IMG/VR virus record: IMGVR_UViG_3300018421_000088
Location: 1 to 35,824 of that record
Length of the DNA: 35,824 nt
Reading direction: 5' to 3' (one strand)
Origin: a virus
Shown here: positions 1-7,462 of the stretch, piece by piece
Position numbering within the stretch: the first letter of the stretch is position 1
Layout of the letters: each line of letters starts with the position of its first letter
Notes under the pieces: model-generated
What the model saw: only the letters and a program-made list of their open reading frames with translations
The model's database searches: none
What the model was told of the DNA's origin: nothing
Position numbers and translations under genes: made by a program

Positions 1-4
1 GACT

Positions 5-622
5 ATGAATATTATTAGTAGAGATAGTTGGGGTGCTAAACCTAATAAGACAAAGTTTAGTAAACTAGGAGAAGTAAAAGGTTTAGTAATACATTGGTCT
101 GCTTATCCTATAGCAATAGGTAACCAGGCAGAGATGGACCAATGTAAGCAGATACAAAGACTACATCAAGAAGATAGAGGTTGGAATGATGTAGCATATA
201 ACTTTTTAGTAGGAGATACAGGACAGATTTATGAAGGCAGAGGTTTTGGAAATAGAAGTGCAGCACAAGGTGGCAACAGTAGGCAAGAAATTAATTACAA
301 TAACAAGCATTATGTTGCTGTGTGTTGGCTTGGTGGTAGCGAACCTACCCACAAACCTTCAGATAAAGCTGTTGAATCTGTTAAGTGGCTCTACTCACAG
401 GTAGGTGGAGAACTAAGACCTCACTCCTCGTTTAAACAAACATCTTGTCCAGGTGATGCTTGGCGACAACACATCATAGAAGGTTTAGCTACTAGCACAA
501 TAGACAACCAAAGTCCACCAGATATGATACATCCACAGTTCATACAAAAGAAACTTGATACAATTCTTGCTAAACTAGAGAACATTGAAAACAAATTAAA
601 GTTAGGAAAATTAATACAATGA
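5..622 (+). CDS. N-acetylmuramoyl-L-alanine amidase (endolysin)
   Basis: Peptidoglycan hydrolase of the Amidase_2/PGRP (T7-lysozyme-like) family, which cuts the MurNAc-L-alanine bond at the end of infection. Seen directly: an N-terminal core of about 160 residues with the expected zinc ligands His30 (in VIHW), His140 (in RPHSSF) and Cys148 (in TSCPG), and the family tyrosine Tyr65 in the AYNFLVG stretch that precedes GQIYEGRG. Residues about 175-203 are Lys/Glu/Leu-rich and look like a short coiled coil, so the enzyme may oligomerise. No signal peptide is visible, so release should depend on the holin that starts 4 bp before its stop. Length (205 aa) is normal for a single-domain phage lysin with a short tail. 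The ATG at base 5 matches the expected N-terminus; its RBS lies outside the window. Confidence 0.92.
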   Translation: MNIISRDSWGAKPNKTKFSKLGEVKGLVIHWSAYPIAIGNQAEMDQCKQIQRLHQEDRGWNDVAYNFLVGDTGQIYEGRGFGNRSAAQGGNSRQEINYNNKHYVAVCWLGGSEPTHKPSDKAVESVKWLYSQVGGELRPHSSFKQTSCPGDAWRQHIIEGLATSTIDNQSPPDMIHPQFIQKKLDTILAKLENIENKLKLGKLIQ

Positions 623-807
623 GCGAAGAATACAAATTAATCTTAGAAAAAACTGTGTGGACATTTGTTGAAGCATTTATTGGTGCATTAACAGTAGCAC
701 CATTAGTAGGTGTAGATGCAAACGCAGTTCAACTTGCTGCTCTTGCAGGTGCATCATCTGCTTTAGTAGTAGTTAAAGAATTTGCTAAGAAAAAAATTTC
801 TAAATAA
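619..807 (+). CDS. Holin (small membrane protein)
   Basis: A 62-residue protein starting inside the last codons of the endolysin gene (ATGA overlap), so the two are translationally coupled as a lysis cassette. One hydrophobic helix covers about residues 12-30 (TFVEAFIGALTVAPLVG), a second covers about 34-52 (AVQLAALAGASSALVVV), and the C-terminus is KEFAKKKISK. Two helices, very small size, charged tail and position beside the lysin are the hallmarks of r1t-like holins, which are frequent in phages of Gram-positive bacteria including actinobacteria. Role: timed permeabilisation of the cytoplasmic membrane so the endolysin reaches the wall. The assignment rests on architecture and context, since holins share little sequence. 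Confidence 0.8.
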   Translation: MSEEYKLILEKTVWTFVEAFIGALTVAPLVGVDANAVQLAALAGASSALVVVKEFAKKKISK

Positions 808-812
808 TATAT

Positions 813-854
813 AGCAAAGCCGAGGGTGTTATCCTTTCTACCTCGGCTCTTGCT
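813..854. terminator. Long hairpin between convergent genes, probable bidirectional terminator
   Basis: Outer arms AGCAA/TTGCT and inner arms GCCGAGG/CCTCGGC pair perfectly around a 15-nt loop. It sits 6 bp after the holin stop and touches the stop of the last minus-strand gene, exactly where two converging units need an end. No clear T-run follows on the plus side; the minus side continues into an AT-rich stretch. It may terminate weakly or act as a 3' stabiliser. Confidence 0.65.
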
Positions 855-937
855 TACTGACAGTTATGACTTTGTTCTGTTAGATGTTCTCCACAATCTT
901 CACAATGATAACTGTATCCTGGTACTGGGTGTGACAT
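854..937 (-). CDS. 27-residue putative zinc-binding peptide
   Basis: Short ORF that starts in a TAATG overlap with the stop of the upstream annealing-like gene. It encodes a peptide with a CEDC pair followed by His and a second His/Cys near the C-terminus (HNC), the pattern of a minimal zinc knuckle. Upstream GGGGAAG could serve as a weak RBS, so translation probably depends on coupling. Its stop lies at the edge of the terminator hairpin, making it the last gene of the unit. Function unknown. It could be a chance ORF, but the tight overlap and Cys/His spacing favour a real gene. Confidence 0.45.
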   Translation of the reverse strand: MSHPVPGYSYHCEDCGEHLTEQSHNCQ

Positions 938-1704
938 TAAAAAGGTGCTTCCCCATCTTTAATATCATCCATTGACTTTGGATTAGGTATTTTCATACCA
1001 TTTTCAACTGCTGCAAAGTCTTTCCAACTTTCTGGTGTTGCTTTATTATCCATCCACCAAGACTTAGCAAACACTCTACCATCAACAGTATCTCCTGCAG
1101 TACAGTTACCCATAGCTGTACATCTAAAGTCTGGACTTGTTGGTTTAGTTTTTTCTGCAGACTTATAGTACTTGACTGTTGCACCGCACGGACATAGCAA
1201 ACCTTTATTGTTTATTGCAGGCTCACCAGAAGGGTGCTTGTCTAACTTTCTATCACCAAATCCAGCTTCAGCTATTGCATCAACTGGAGAACTAGCAGAG
1301 GTGGTTGGCTTATTGATAGGTGGTTTTTTGACTACCTCTGCTTTGTTCTCTTCTTTGGGTAATGGCTTTGATGATGAAACCTTACTCATTTCTTGTACTG
1401 ATGGACGCTTAGAACTACCTTGATACTTCCAGTTAGCCAACGCTCTACCTATAGCAGATGTCTCACAGTTCTCTACCCAAGCATCTTTATTAGCAAAGCC
1501 ACCTTGACCTTTTGTTTCTTGTGCTATACCTGTAGCAACAAGATTACCTTCGTCATTGTGTACATATGCCTTGATAGTTACACAAGTGCCATCTTCAGTT
1601 ATGTGTACAACATCTGTTGTAATACAGCCTTTTGGATTGTCTTTCCAAAACGCTTTAAGTCGGTCTTCAACCAACTCATATTCTTCTAAATTAAAACCAG
1701 CCAT
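937..1704 (-). CDS. Putative single-strand-annealing / ssDNA-binding type protein with C-terminal zinc finger
   Basis: 255 residues. The N-terminal half (about 1-110) has the pattern of a protein found widely in actinophages beside recombination genes: an EDRLKAFWKDNP start, a beta-rich stretch with AYVHNDEGNLVATGIAQE, then the motif NCETSAIGRALANW. The NCETSAIGRAL element is shared with Erf/annealing-type phage proteins. A low-complexity Lys/Pro/Ser linker (about 110-160) leads to a C-terminal Cys cluster (LCPCG, then C-x5-C near residues 200-206), a probable zinc ribbon. Likely role: handling single-stranded DNA during replication or recombination. The start ATG follows an AAGGAGG-like RBS. 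The family link comes from remembered motif similarity, so the biochemical role is an inference. Confidence 0.6.
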   Translation of the reverse strand: MAGFNLEEYELVEDRLKAFWKDNPKGCITTDVVHITEDGTCVTIKAYVHNDEGNLVATGIAQETKGQGGFANKDAWVENCETSAIGRALANWKYQGSSKRPSVQEMSKVSSSKPLPKEENKAEVVKKPPINKPTTSASSPVDAIAEAGFGDRKLDKHPSGEPAINNKGLLCPCGATVKYYKSAEKTKPTSPDFRCTAMGNCTAGDTVDGRVFAKSWWMDNKATPESWKDFAAVENGMKIPNPKSMDDIKDGEAPF

Positions 1705-1723
1705 TATCCTCCTTTATTATTAG

Positions 1724-1843
1724 TTATACTGATTCTTTTTCTTTAATGTATTGTTTAATCTGATATTGTCTGCAACCCATATCTAAACACATTAGATATC
1801 CACGCTTGCAGTATAATGCGTTACCGCAACTATAACATATCAT
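1724..1843 (-). CDS. 39-residue zinc-finger peptide
   Basis: Small ORF in the gap between the annealing-like gene and the phosphoesterase, with a good RBS (GAGGAG, 5 nt before ATG) located in the end of the upstream gene. It encodes CYSCG, then C, C and C at intervals (YCKRGYLMC, MGCRQ), enough cysteines for one or two zinc sites, then a basic helix (KQYIKEKES). Function unknown; probably a small DNA-, RNA- or protein-binding zinc peptide like the others in this block. Confidence 0.55.
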   Translation of the reverse strand: MICYSCGNALYCKRGYLMCLDMGCRQYQIKQYIKEKESV

Positions 1844-1844
1844 T

Positions 1845-2912
1845 TTACTCCTCTAAGTTTACCAAGTACTCTGCAGTTACACCCTTGCTTGGTTTAACGA
1901 ATAGACAATACTGTGAAGGTCTACCCATACTTGCAAGCTGTTCTTGTGCGTAACTGTTATAGCTTTCTGTAGAACCATTAACCCATACACGAACATCATT
2001 AATGTATAGTGATGTTGGTGTGTGGTAGTGTCCACATACTGCGTGAGTGAAGTTTTCCATTAACCCTTGTGAAGCTAATGCTTTCCACCCAAGTATCTTT
2101 TTGTTGTAACCATAAAATGGTAACCCCATACTTCCACGAATGTTATCTCCGTGAAAACATAAGAACTTAGCCTTAACTCCTAAGTCGGCTACTGTATACC
2201 AATGCTGGTCTACGCCTTCTGGGATATGGAATTTAATTCGCTTTTCATTAGCGAACATAGTTGATAGTATCTTACCTAACATTCTATCTGCATTAGTTTC
2301 TGGGTTATAATCACGCCTTGAGCGACCACCCAATGCACCGTGATTACCAATCACCCAATGACATTCTACCTCATCAAATGCTTGTAGTAGGATACTAAAA
2401 AAAGTAAATAGTATTCTTGGACCATCTACTGTAACTTGCTTATACAAAGAACTGTCAATTAAATGTGCCTGCCCTGGAAAAATAAGTTCTCCTTCCACAA
2501 TATCTCCAAGAGCAAGAACCACGCATTTATTTACTTTATGTGACTGTCTTTGTATTTGAGTAATTTTCACAATCTTATGTGCATACTCAATAACTCTTTC
2601 CTCTGCAACTAAACTGTTATAGTCTGTGGTTCTCTTGGCAAGCTGTATATCCGAGAGCAAAGGTACGCATATCTCGGTATCTTTACTACGGGATTTGTTT
2701 AGACTAGGTTTAGTTATACTAGGCAAAGTAAGTGTACTCATACCATCTCTAGCACCTTGATAAACAGCTTCAATCATATCGGCTTTTTTGTCTTTAAGTT
2801 TATCAATCTGCTTTAATAAGCGTTCGTTAGTGGATTTAAGTTCCTTAACTTTATCGCTTTCAGCTTCGGCTATAAGAATAGCTAAGTCTTTACTTGTTTG
2901 ATTTTTCGGCAT
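1845..2912 (-). CDS. Calcineurin-like metallophosphoesterase
   Basis: 355 residues. A coiled-coil-like N-terminus (about 18-48, Lys/Glu/Leu-rich) precedes a metallophosphoesterase core. Motifs in order: SDIQLAK (D88; Gln90 where many family members have His), ALGDIVEGE (GD motif), VIGNHGALGGRSRRD (GNH motif, with Gly in place of the usual Asp/Glu), CFHGDN (metal His) and CGHYHTP (GHxH). Together these make a two-metal phosphoesterase for nucleic acid or nucleotide substrates; phage members are often near recombination genes, as here. The start at 2912 is preferred because GGAG lies 8 nt before it; an ATG at 2933 has no RBS. It overlaps the stop of the HTH gene upstream, indicating coupled translation. 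The substrate cannot be told from sequence. Confidence 0.8.
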   Translation of the reverse strand: MPKNQTSKDLAILIAEAESDKVKELKSTNERLLKQIDKLKDKKADMIEAVYQGARDGMSTLTLPSITKPSLNKSRSKDTEICVPLLSDIQLAKRTTDYNSLVAEERVIEYAHKIVKITQIQRQSHKVNKCVVLALGDIVEGELIFPGQAHLIDSSLYKQVTVDGPRILFTFFSILLQAFDEVECHWVIGNHGALGGRSRRDYNPETNADRMLGKILSTMFANEKRIKFHIPEGVDQHWYTVADLGVKAKFLCFHGDNIRGSMGLPFYGYNKKILGWKALASQGLMENFTHAVCGHYHTPTSLYINDVRVWVNGSTESYNSYAQEQLASMGRPSQYCLFVKPSKGVTAEYLVNLEE

Positions 2913-3171
2913 ATTGTTTCTCCAGATTAACAAGCCAATGTCTTACTCTGGAGTATGATACTTCAAAGTTAAACTCTTTAGCTAGTATTTCACTAACTAC
3001 ACGAGCGTTGGCTTTAGCACCTTCTTGAGCAACCCTGTTAGATAACTCGTCAATGAACGGCTTAGCTTCATCTGGTAATCGTTTATACCAAGATGTAGTT
3101 CCACCTACGGATTTAGCAGTAGCTTTATTTAATAAAGCATCTACGTTGTAATTTATCTTTATATCTTTCAT
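2890..3171 (-). CDS. Small helix-turn-helix protein, possible autoregulator
   Basis: 93 residues, mostly helical. The C-terminal half, about residues 58-85 (ARVVSEILAKEFNFEVSYSR then VRHWL), fits a helix-turn-helix with recognition helix SYSRVRHWLVN. The N-terminal half (WYKRLPDEAKPFIDELSNRV) resembles the opening helices of phage DNA-binding proteins that use this fold. It is first in a unit continuing into the phosphoesterase, zinc peptide and annealing-like genes. There is no RBS before its ATG, and a TGGTATGAT element ends 6 nt upstream, so the mRNA should be leaderless. ATGCAT repeats lie directly behind the promoter, so autoregulation is a reasonable guess. A role as a small terminase-like protein cannot be excluded. 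Confidence 0.6.
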   Translation of the reverse strand: MKDIKINYNVDALLNKATAKSVGGTTSWYKRLPDEAKPFIDELSNRVAQEGAKANARVVSEILAKEFNFEVSYSRVRHWLVNLEKQYAEKSNK

Positions 3172-3177
3172 ACGATA

Positions 3178-3186
3178 ATCATACCA
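3178..3186 (-). promoter_or_regulatory. Extended -10 promoter TGGTATGAT giving a leaderless start
   Basis: On the minus strand TG-G-TATGAT ends 6 nt before the ATG at 3171, which places the predicted first RNA base at the A of the start codon. No Shine-Dalgarno sequence precedes the ATG, in agreement with leaderless translation. The element has the same form as promoters at 11355, 12271, 30474 and 32319. Confidence 0.65.
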
Positions 3187-3193
3187 TATGCAA

Positions 3194-3241
3194 ATGCATA
3201 TGCATAATTAAATAAAAAAATATATGCATATGCATATGCAT
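3194..3241. repeat. ATGCAT repeats, candidate operator
   Basis: ATGCATATGCAT at 3194-3205 and ATGCATATGCATATGCAT at 3224-3241. The overlapping ATGCAT and TGCATATGCA palindromes are separated by an A-rich spacer, with about 30 bp (three helical turns) between block starts. The first block covers the -35 position of the leaderless promoter. Two-block spacing next to an HTH gene suggests binding sites for a dimeric regulator. Confidence 0.5.
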
Positions 3242-3244
3242 AGT

Positions 3245-3308
3245 TAAAAATAAAAAAAGGTGTGGCGTAAGGGCGAGTATTGGAGGCACTTATCCCTTAC
3301 GCTACACC
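3245..3308 (-). terminator. Strong intrinsic terminator of the accessory operon
   Basis: On the minus strand, arms of 15 bp (inner GCGTAAGGG with its complement, outer GGTGT/ACACC, with one wobble) enclose a 20-nt loop and are followed by TTTTTTTATTTTT. It lies just past the VWA gene stop and ends the leftward operon. The 52 bp between it and the VWA stop hold nothing else I recognise. Confidence 0.9.
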
Positions 3309-3360
3309 AAGACACAGTTAAGCAGAGAGCAACTTAACTTGTCTTATAGATTAATGTACA

Positions 3361-5154
3361 TTAACCTATATGACTAGAATATTGAGTTGCAAACTCTTTA
3401 ACTAAGTCATAATCTTCTATAGGTATAATATTGTATCGTTTCATTATACGTATAATTTCAGCCCTTCTTTCACTAGGCATACCAGAAGTAGGATTACCAC
3501 TACTATCAACACCAACAACTTGTTGGTCAGTAACCCATACTCTTGGTTCATCTTGTTTAGATAACCACTCAAGTGCTTCCAAGTCTATGTTGTTAGCACC
3601 ATATTTACCAAGCTCATCAATAGCTGTATCATCATATTTGCCTTCTTTAGCAATTATTCTAATGTCGCCATTGTATCCTTCTAGTTCAGTAGAATAGCCA
3701 ACATACCCAGCAATACTTGAAGCTGGTAATATGCGTACTATTTCTCTAACTTCATCATCACTCCAACCCATTGAGCCAGAACAATCTATCAACATAGAGC
3801 CACCAGCAACTTTCTTTCTACGAGTAAATACTTTCTTGTCTGTGATTATTCTATGTACTTTACTTGGCTTTACACCAATATCACTAGACTGTTTATGCAG
3901 TTTCATTTCTGCAACTTTATCACGTCTATTAGGTACAAACTTTCTTAGTCTTGCCTTGCCGTGAAAAGCATTACCCCAACCAGAACGAAATAGATTATCC
4001 TTGAAGTTTTCATTAGCTTCCTCAAGTATCTTTTGAGATATACTATCATCTAGCCAACTAGGAAGTAACATCTCTGGTAATTCTACATCTTCATCTTTCT
4101 CTTTCTTTTCTAAGTTGTTCCAGTAATCTCTGCTGTATTTACTAGCATCTTCATCTGCAATATCCTCGAATAGATTAGTTTTATCTTGACTAGGCATACC
4201 CTTAGTTACTTGATTATATTTAGCATCAACTTGTCTTTTAATATGTTCATTATTTGCTAAAAAGTTACCATAAGATATTTTCTTAATAACATTTCTTACA
4301 TTATCTCTAGTCAATTTTCTATTACGTTTTCTATCTAAGACATTGAAAGCATTGTTAATACACATAGCTAAAGACTTCAAATCACTATGAATAAACATCA
4401 TATCTGTGTAGTTCATATGTCTTGAAGCTAATGGATTGTTTTGTTCAACGTACTTATACAAGACAATTTGTAAAGCATCTCCAATAGATACCCCATAATC
4501 ATCAAGACTAAGCGTCAATACTTTATGATAAATCTCATTTAGTTTTTGTGTGTTTTCAATACTGTTCTTGTAAACATAGTCAGTAATATAATCACAAGAC
4601 TTAGTTCCATAATAAGATTGTTCTACCCACGATTGAAAGTAACCGAAGTTTTCATAAATATATTTATGAATATCTTTATGTGGTATGTTCTTGTAATACA
4701 TATTGACCAATGTATACAAAGCAGACAACATTTCTCTACTCTCGTAATATGGAAATCTAAAATTGGAATTGTAGTAAATATCCCATAAAGGGTGTAATTG
4801 TCTTTTCTCCCAATTTCTCTCTTTAATAACATCTCGCTGTATCCAATGAATAGCTTGCCATCTACTAGCTAATCTTTCTGCAATAGGAACAGCGTATTCA
4901 TTAGTAACTTTATCAAAGTTACGATACTTAGAGTTCTTAAAGAGCTTAGCTTGTGCAAGAGCAGTAAACTTTTCTAACCTTCGTTCCCTTTCATCACTAG
5001 CTTTGTGAATAATGGGTACGACATTTTTGTTTATAAGTCCTTTAACTGACCTTACATCACTAATCTTTTTAGCTACATTTCCACTAGATTGTAACGCTAA
5101 GTTAGGTAATACTTCCTTAGCGTGTGCTTTTAACTCTCTCTTTTTGAATAGCAT
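3361..5154 (-). CDS. VWA-domain protein (CoxE/CobT/ViaA-like partner of MoxR ATPase)
   Basis: 597 residues. The first 430 or so are helical and rich in Lys, Tyr and Asn, without a motif I can name. The C-terminal 150 residues form a von Willebrand A domain with a metal-ion site: SMLIDCSGSMGWS gives DxSxS at D457, S459 and S461, and VWVTDQQVVGVD supplies the later strand and acidic residue. Such proteins act with MoxR-type AAA+ ATPases as metal-dependent adaptors that pass mechanical work to a target complex (known examples: CobT with CobS, ViaA with RavA). The ATPase gene lies directly upstream in a TAATG overlap, so the pair is made together. There is no signal peptide or membrane helix, so it should act in the cytoplasm. 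The target is unknown. The start has no good RBS and relies on coupling. Confidence 0.8.
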   Translation of the reverse strand: MLFKKRELKAHAKEVLPNLALQSSGNVAKKISDVRSVKGLINKNVVPIIHKASDERERRLEKFTALAQAKLFKNSKYRNFDKVTNEYAVPIAERLASRWQAIHWIQRDVIKERNWEKRQLHPLWDIYYNSNFRFPYYESREMLSALYTLVNMYYKNIPHKDIHKYIYENFGYFQSWVEQSYYGTKSCDYITDYVYKNSIENTQKLNEIYHKVLTLSLDDYGVSIGDALQIVLYKYVEQNNPLASRHMNYTDMMFIHSDLKSLAMCINNAFNVLDRKRNRKLTRDNVRNVIKKISYGNFLANNEHIKRQVDAKYNQVTKGMPSQDKTNLFEDIADEDASKYSRDYWNNLEKKEKDEDVELPEMLLPSWLDDSISQKILEEANENFKDNLFRSGWGNAFHGKARLRKFVPNRRDKVAEMKLHKQSSDIGVKPSKVHRIITDKKVFTRRKKVAGGSMLIDCSGSMGWSDDEVREIVRILPASSIAGYVGYSTELEGYNGDIRIIAKEGKYDDTAIDELGKYGANNIDLEALEWLSKQDEPRVWVTDQQVVGVDSSGNPTSGMPSERRAEIIRIMKRYNIIPIEDYDLVKEFATQYSSHIG

Positions 5155-5861
5155 TATTCATCACTATCTTCATCAGAAGAAGCTACCAATAAAGCATCAA
5201 CAATATCCTCGTGGTTATCTACAAAGATTGTTTTAGCTGCGATATTAACATCAACTTCTTTGTCAAGTAGTTGTCCAAAAGCAACCCACTTACGAACAGA
5301 GAACTTACCATCATTGTAATCGTTGTACACAGAACGTAACTTGATAGGTAAAGCCTCCAATGCTTTAGGGTGTACTTTATCAATGTTTATCTTGACAGGA
5401 AATCTATCAAGTAAAGCTGGTGTCAAATCATCAGGCATTCCGTTCATAGTTGCAACAACTTGAAAGGAAGGCTGTGGTCTAACAGTTTCTTTTCTCTTGT
5501 TCGGTAGTGTGAACTTTGCGAACTCTGGGTCGTCAAGAAGGGCGTGTAAGAATGACATCACATCTACACCAGCGTGGTCAATCTCATTGATAACAAGTCT
5601 TGCACCATCTTTCCAAGCCTGTATACCAACGCCATCTAGCCAATCCATACCACCAGTTTCATTAAGAACATAGTGTCCTAACAACTCACTAGCACTACTA
5701 TCTTGTGTTAGTGTTGTGTTGTAAGTTTCTCTTCCCTCTAAATTAGCTGTGTTTGCTTGATATGTTTTTCCTGTACCAGGTACTCCATACAGCAATATTC
5801 TTGGTGTATTACCAATGATTGCATCAAACAAATCCCAGCATATACTCTCTTTCTCACTCAT
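5154..5861 (-). CDS. MoxR-type AAA+ ATPase
   Basis: 235 residues, a compact AAA+ module. Walker A is GVPGTGKT (26-33), Walker B is LVINEID (89-95), sensor 1 is in VVATMN (Asn140), and an arginine-finger-like residue is in ALLDRF (Arg153). The LVINEID form and the TMN/DRF segment match MoxR/CobS-type ATPases rather than replication clamp loaders. The C-terminal lid is short and ends in an acidic tail (SSDEDSDE). Expected role: ATP-driven remodelling of a protein complex together with the VWA protein encoded immediately downstream. The GGAGG for its ATG lies in the end of the upstream gene, about 10 nt away. Cyanophage and other marine-phage genomes carry CobS-like ATPases of unclear function; this may be a related system. 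Confidence 0.85.
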   Translation of the reverse strand: MSEKESICWDLFDAIIGNTPRILLYGVPGTGKTYQANTANLEGRETYNTTLTQDSSASELLGHYVLNETGGMDWLDGVGIQAWKDGARLVINEIDHAGVDVMSFLHALLDDPEFAKFTLPNKRKETVRPQPSFQVVATMNGMPDDLTPALLDRFPVKINIDKVHPKALEALPIKLRSVYNDYNDGKFSVRKWVAFGQLLDKEVDVNIAAKTIFVDNHEDIVDALLVASSDEDSDE

Positions 5862-5867
5862 TGTTTA

Positions 5868-6419
5868 TTATTCCTCCTCTGTTGAACTCTTGCCCAACAT
5901 CTTTTCTATATCAGAAATAAAATCGGAGTTGAGTTTCTCCTCATCTATTTCACTCCATTCCTTTAGGAACTGTTCTACATTTTCCATATTGACACTTGGG
6001 TTTATCCAAGATATCTCTGGAATATTTGGTAAAGCATTGATAGCTTCAGCAGGTATGTCTACAAAGACAGTTGCATACTTCTTATCCATTTCTTTACCAG
6101 ACTTACTTTTAATAATTACTTCCAACATAAGTCGATAGTGTAACTCGGTAGGTTTACCTTGCTTGTGATAATGAGGCATAGCGAGTGTAACAATAGCAGG
6201 AAACCTACTATCAGCTACTTCATCTGCATCTTTATATTCAGCACTATCATCAATGGTTTCATCTAAGAAACCTTCTCTTATTTGTCTGTTGTAATTATTC
6301 TCAATAGCCAAGCCATTGAGATAAGCAAGTATAGGAATTGTGATTGCACAACTCTTTAGTCTTTCTGTTACTTTCTCTACATCAGCAGGAAAGCCTTCTA
6401 TACCAGAAAACTCACTCAT
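5868..6419 (-). CDS. Hypothetical protein next to the MoxR gene
   Basis: 183 residues, acidic, soluble, no recognised motif. The middle (about 70-125) alternates strands and contains FPAIVTLAMPHY and ATVFVDIPAEAI. The C-terminus (about 135-180) is helical and acidic and ends in Glu residues whose codons form the RBS of the ATPase gene. Its position directly before the MoxR-VWA pair makes it a candidate third component or substrate of that module, which is inference from context. The start is set by a GAGGAGGAATAATG junction with the upstream gene. Confidence 0.6.
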   Translation of the reverse strand: MSEFSGIEGFPADVEKVTERLKSCAITIPILAYLNGLAIENNYNRQIREGFLDETIDDSAEYKDADEVADSRFPAIVTLAMPHYHKQGKPTELHYRLMLEVIIKSKSGKEMDKKYATVFVDIPAEAINALPNIPEISWINPSVNMENVEQFLKEWSEIDEEKLNSDFISDIEKMLGKSSTEEE

Positions 6420-6724
6420 TATTCCTCCTCTCTAACTATTCTTGCGTATAACTTTACAGTTTTAGTTTTTCTGTATGCAGAAATTTTAAACTGCAATGTT
6501 ATGTTATCTGTTCTAAGTAACTTTATAGCCCAGTATCTAGACATACTACTTAACGTATTTGCTTTTTTAGTGTAGTCATCACCTACATACTCGTGTATTT
6601 GAAACCAATCATTAGGATTAGCTTCTAGTAACGAGATAGTTCCAGCAGTATAAACAGTAGTTTCTCTATGAAATACCTCTGCTTCAGTTACTTTTCTTGG
6701 TTTAAAAGGGATTGTATCTCCCAT
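6419..6724 (-). CDS. Hypothetical protein, 101 residues
   Basis: Small soluble protein of mixed charge. After MGDTIPFKPRKVTEAEVF it has strand-rich segments (ETTVYTAGTISLL, WFQIHEYVGDDY, ITLQFKISAYRKTKTVKLYA), so it is probably a small beta-fold domain. I do not recognise a family. It starts at an exact GAGGAGGAATAATG junction and its own end supplies the next one. Co-transcription with the MoxR-VWA genes is certain from the overlaps. Confidence 0.6.
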   Translation of the reverse strand: MGDTIPFKPRKVTEAEVFHRETTVYTAGTISLLEANPNDWFQIHEYVGDDYTKKANTLSSMSRYWAIKLLRTDNITLQFKISAYRKTKTVKLYARIVREEE

Positions 6725-7065
6725 TATTCCTCCTCTTCTTTTTTATTATTGTCTGAACAACAAGTACATTTCTGTATTATTTGGAACTCCTCTGGATATT
6801 TTTCCTTATAGTCGTTTAGACATTTCGTACATAGAGCATAGCTTCCGTGTATAAACACAGGAACTTGCTCTTTATCTTTGATTACTTCAATCTGTGCATT
6901 ACAGAAATCACAAACCCAGAAGTCATCTGCAATTCCTGTATCAATCAAAGTATCAAATACATTTTCATTTTTACCATTTTCTTTATAGAAAGTTTCTCTT
7001 TCTTTTCTATCGTTTTGTCTGTGTAGTACAGGCTTTTCAACAATGATGTTCACTACGCCGTACAT
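6724..7065 (-). CDS. Zinc-ribbon protein, 113 residues
   Basis: Contains CDFC (about residues 54-57) and CTKC (about 81-84), about 25 residues apart, the spacing of a treble-clef or ribbon zinc site, plus a C-terminal CTCC. The N-terminus (VVNIIVEKPVLH) is a strand pair. Between the two Cys pairs lies VFIHGSYALC, which resembles small phage zinc proteins of unknown role. The end is KKEEEE, encoding the next gene's RBS. Likely a nucleic-acid- or protein-binding zinc protein. Confidence 0.6.
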   Translation of the reverse strand: MYGVVNIIVEKPVLHRQNDRKERETFYKENGKNENVFDTLIDTGIADDFWVCDFCNAQIEVIKDKEQVPVFIHGSYALCTKCLNDYKEKYPEEFQIIQKCTCCSDNNKKEEEE

Positions 7066-7289
7066 TATTCCTCCTCCTCTTTTTCTTTATTAATAACATC
7101 AACAACTTTATTAAAGTCAATAGCTATTATGTTAGTTTCGTGTCTATTGCACCATACTTGTAAGCCGTATGCTGTCCAACCTGCTTGTTGGCTAGACCAC
7201 TCAGCAGGAGATACCCCTTTGGGTAGTTCTACTAAGCATTTCTTACAATGAAAGAAAGATACAATATCACATTCTTTTACATCAGGCAT
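7065..7289 (-). CDS. Small zinc-ribbon protein, 74 residues
   Basis: One Cys pair (CKKC, about residues 15-18) and a later C-x2-H (WCNRHE, about 47-50) make a probable single zinc site. The region between contains a Trp-rich loop (EWSSQQAGWTAYGLQVW). The end is EKEEEE, encoding the following RBS. No family recognised. Confidence 0.58.
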   Translation of the reverse strand: MPDVKECDIVSFFHCKKCLVELPKGVSPAEWSSQQAGWTAYGLQVWCNRHETNIIAIDFNKVVDVINKEKEEEE

Positions 7290-7462
7290 TATTCCTCCTC
7301 GCCTAGTTCTTCATTTATAACAGTATTAATCTCATCTAATCTCTCTGATAAACAAGGTTCTACCATACAAGTTTCTTGATTTCCATTATGACAGAACTCT
7401 TGATAACCACCATTTGGATAGTCAAAGTCTACGACAAATCTGCCGTGAGTTACATTAGGCAT
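7289..7462 (-). CDS. Small acidic protein, 57 residues
   Basis: The ORF starts with a good RBS (GAGAGGAG, 5 nt before ATG) and stops in the ATG of the next gene through the same GAGGAGGAATAATG junction. The peptide has a strand start (VTHGRFVVDFDYP), Cys residues at C-x8-C-x4-C spacing in the middle and a helical acidic end (SERLDEINTVINEELGEEE). Translation signals on both sides and the gap-free fit support it as real. Function unknown. Confidence 0.6.
   Translation of the reverse strand: MPNVTHGRFVVDFDYPNGGYQEFCHNGNQETCMVEPCLSERLDEINTVINEELGEEE

Noticed and set aside
1172-1689. Open frames on the plus strand opposite the annealing-like gene, and similar opposite-strand frames elsewhere
   Set aside because: They mirror real genes, lack RBSs and have composition typical of antisense frames.
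3361-5861. MoxR-VWA pair as a true cobaltochelatase (CobS-CobT)
   Set aside because: There is no CobN-like subunit and the proteins lack features specific to cobalamin synthesis; only the general MoxR-VWA class is supported.
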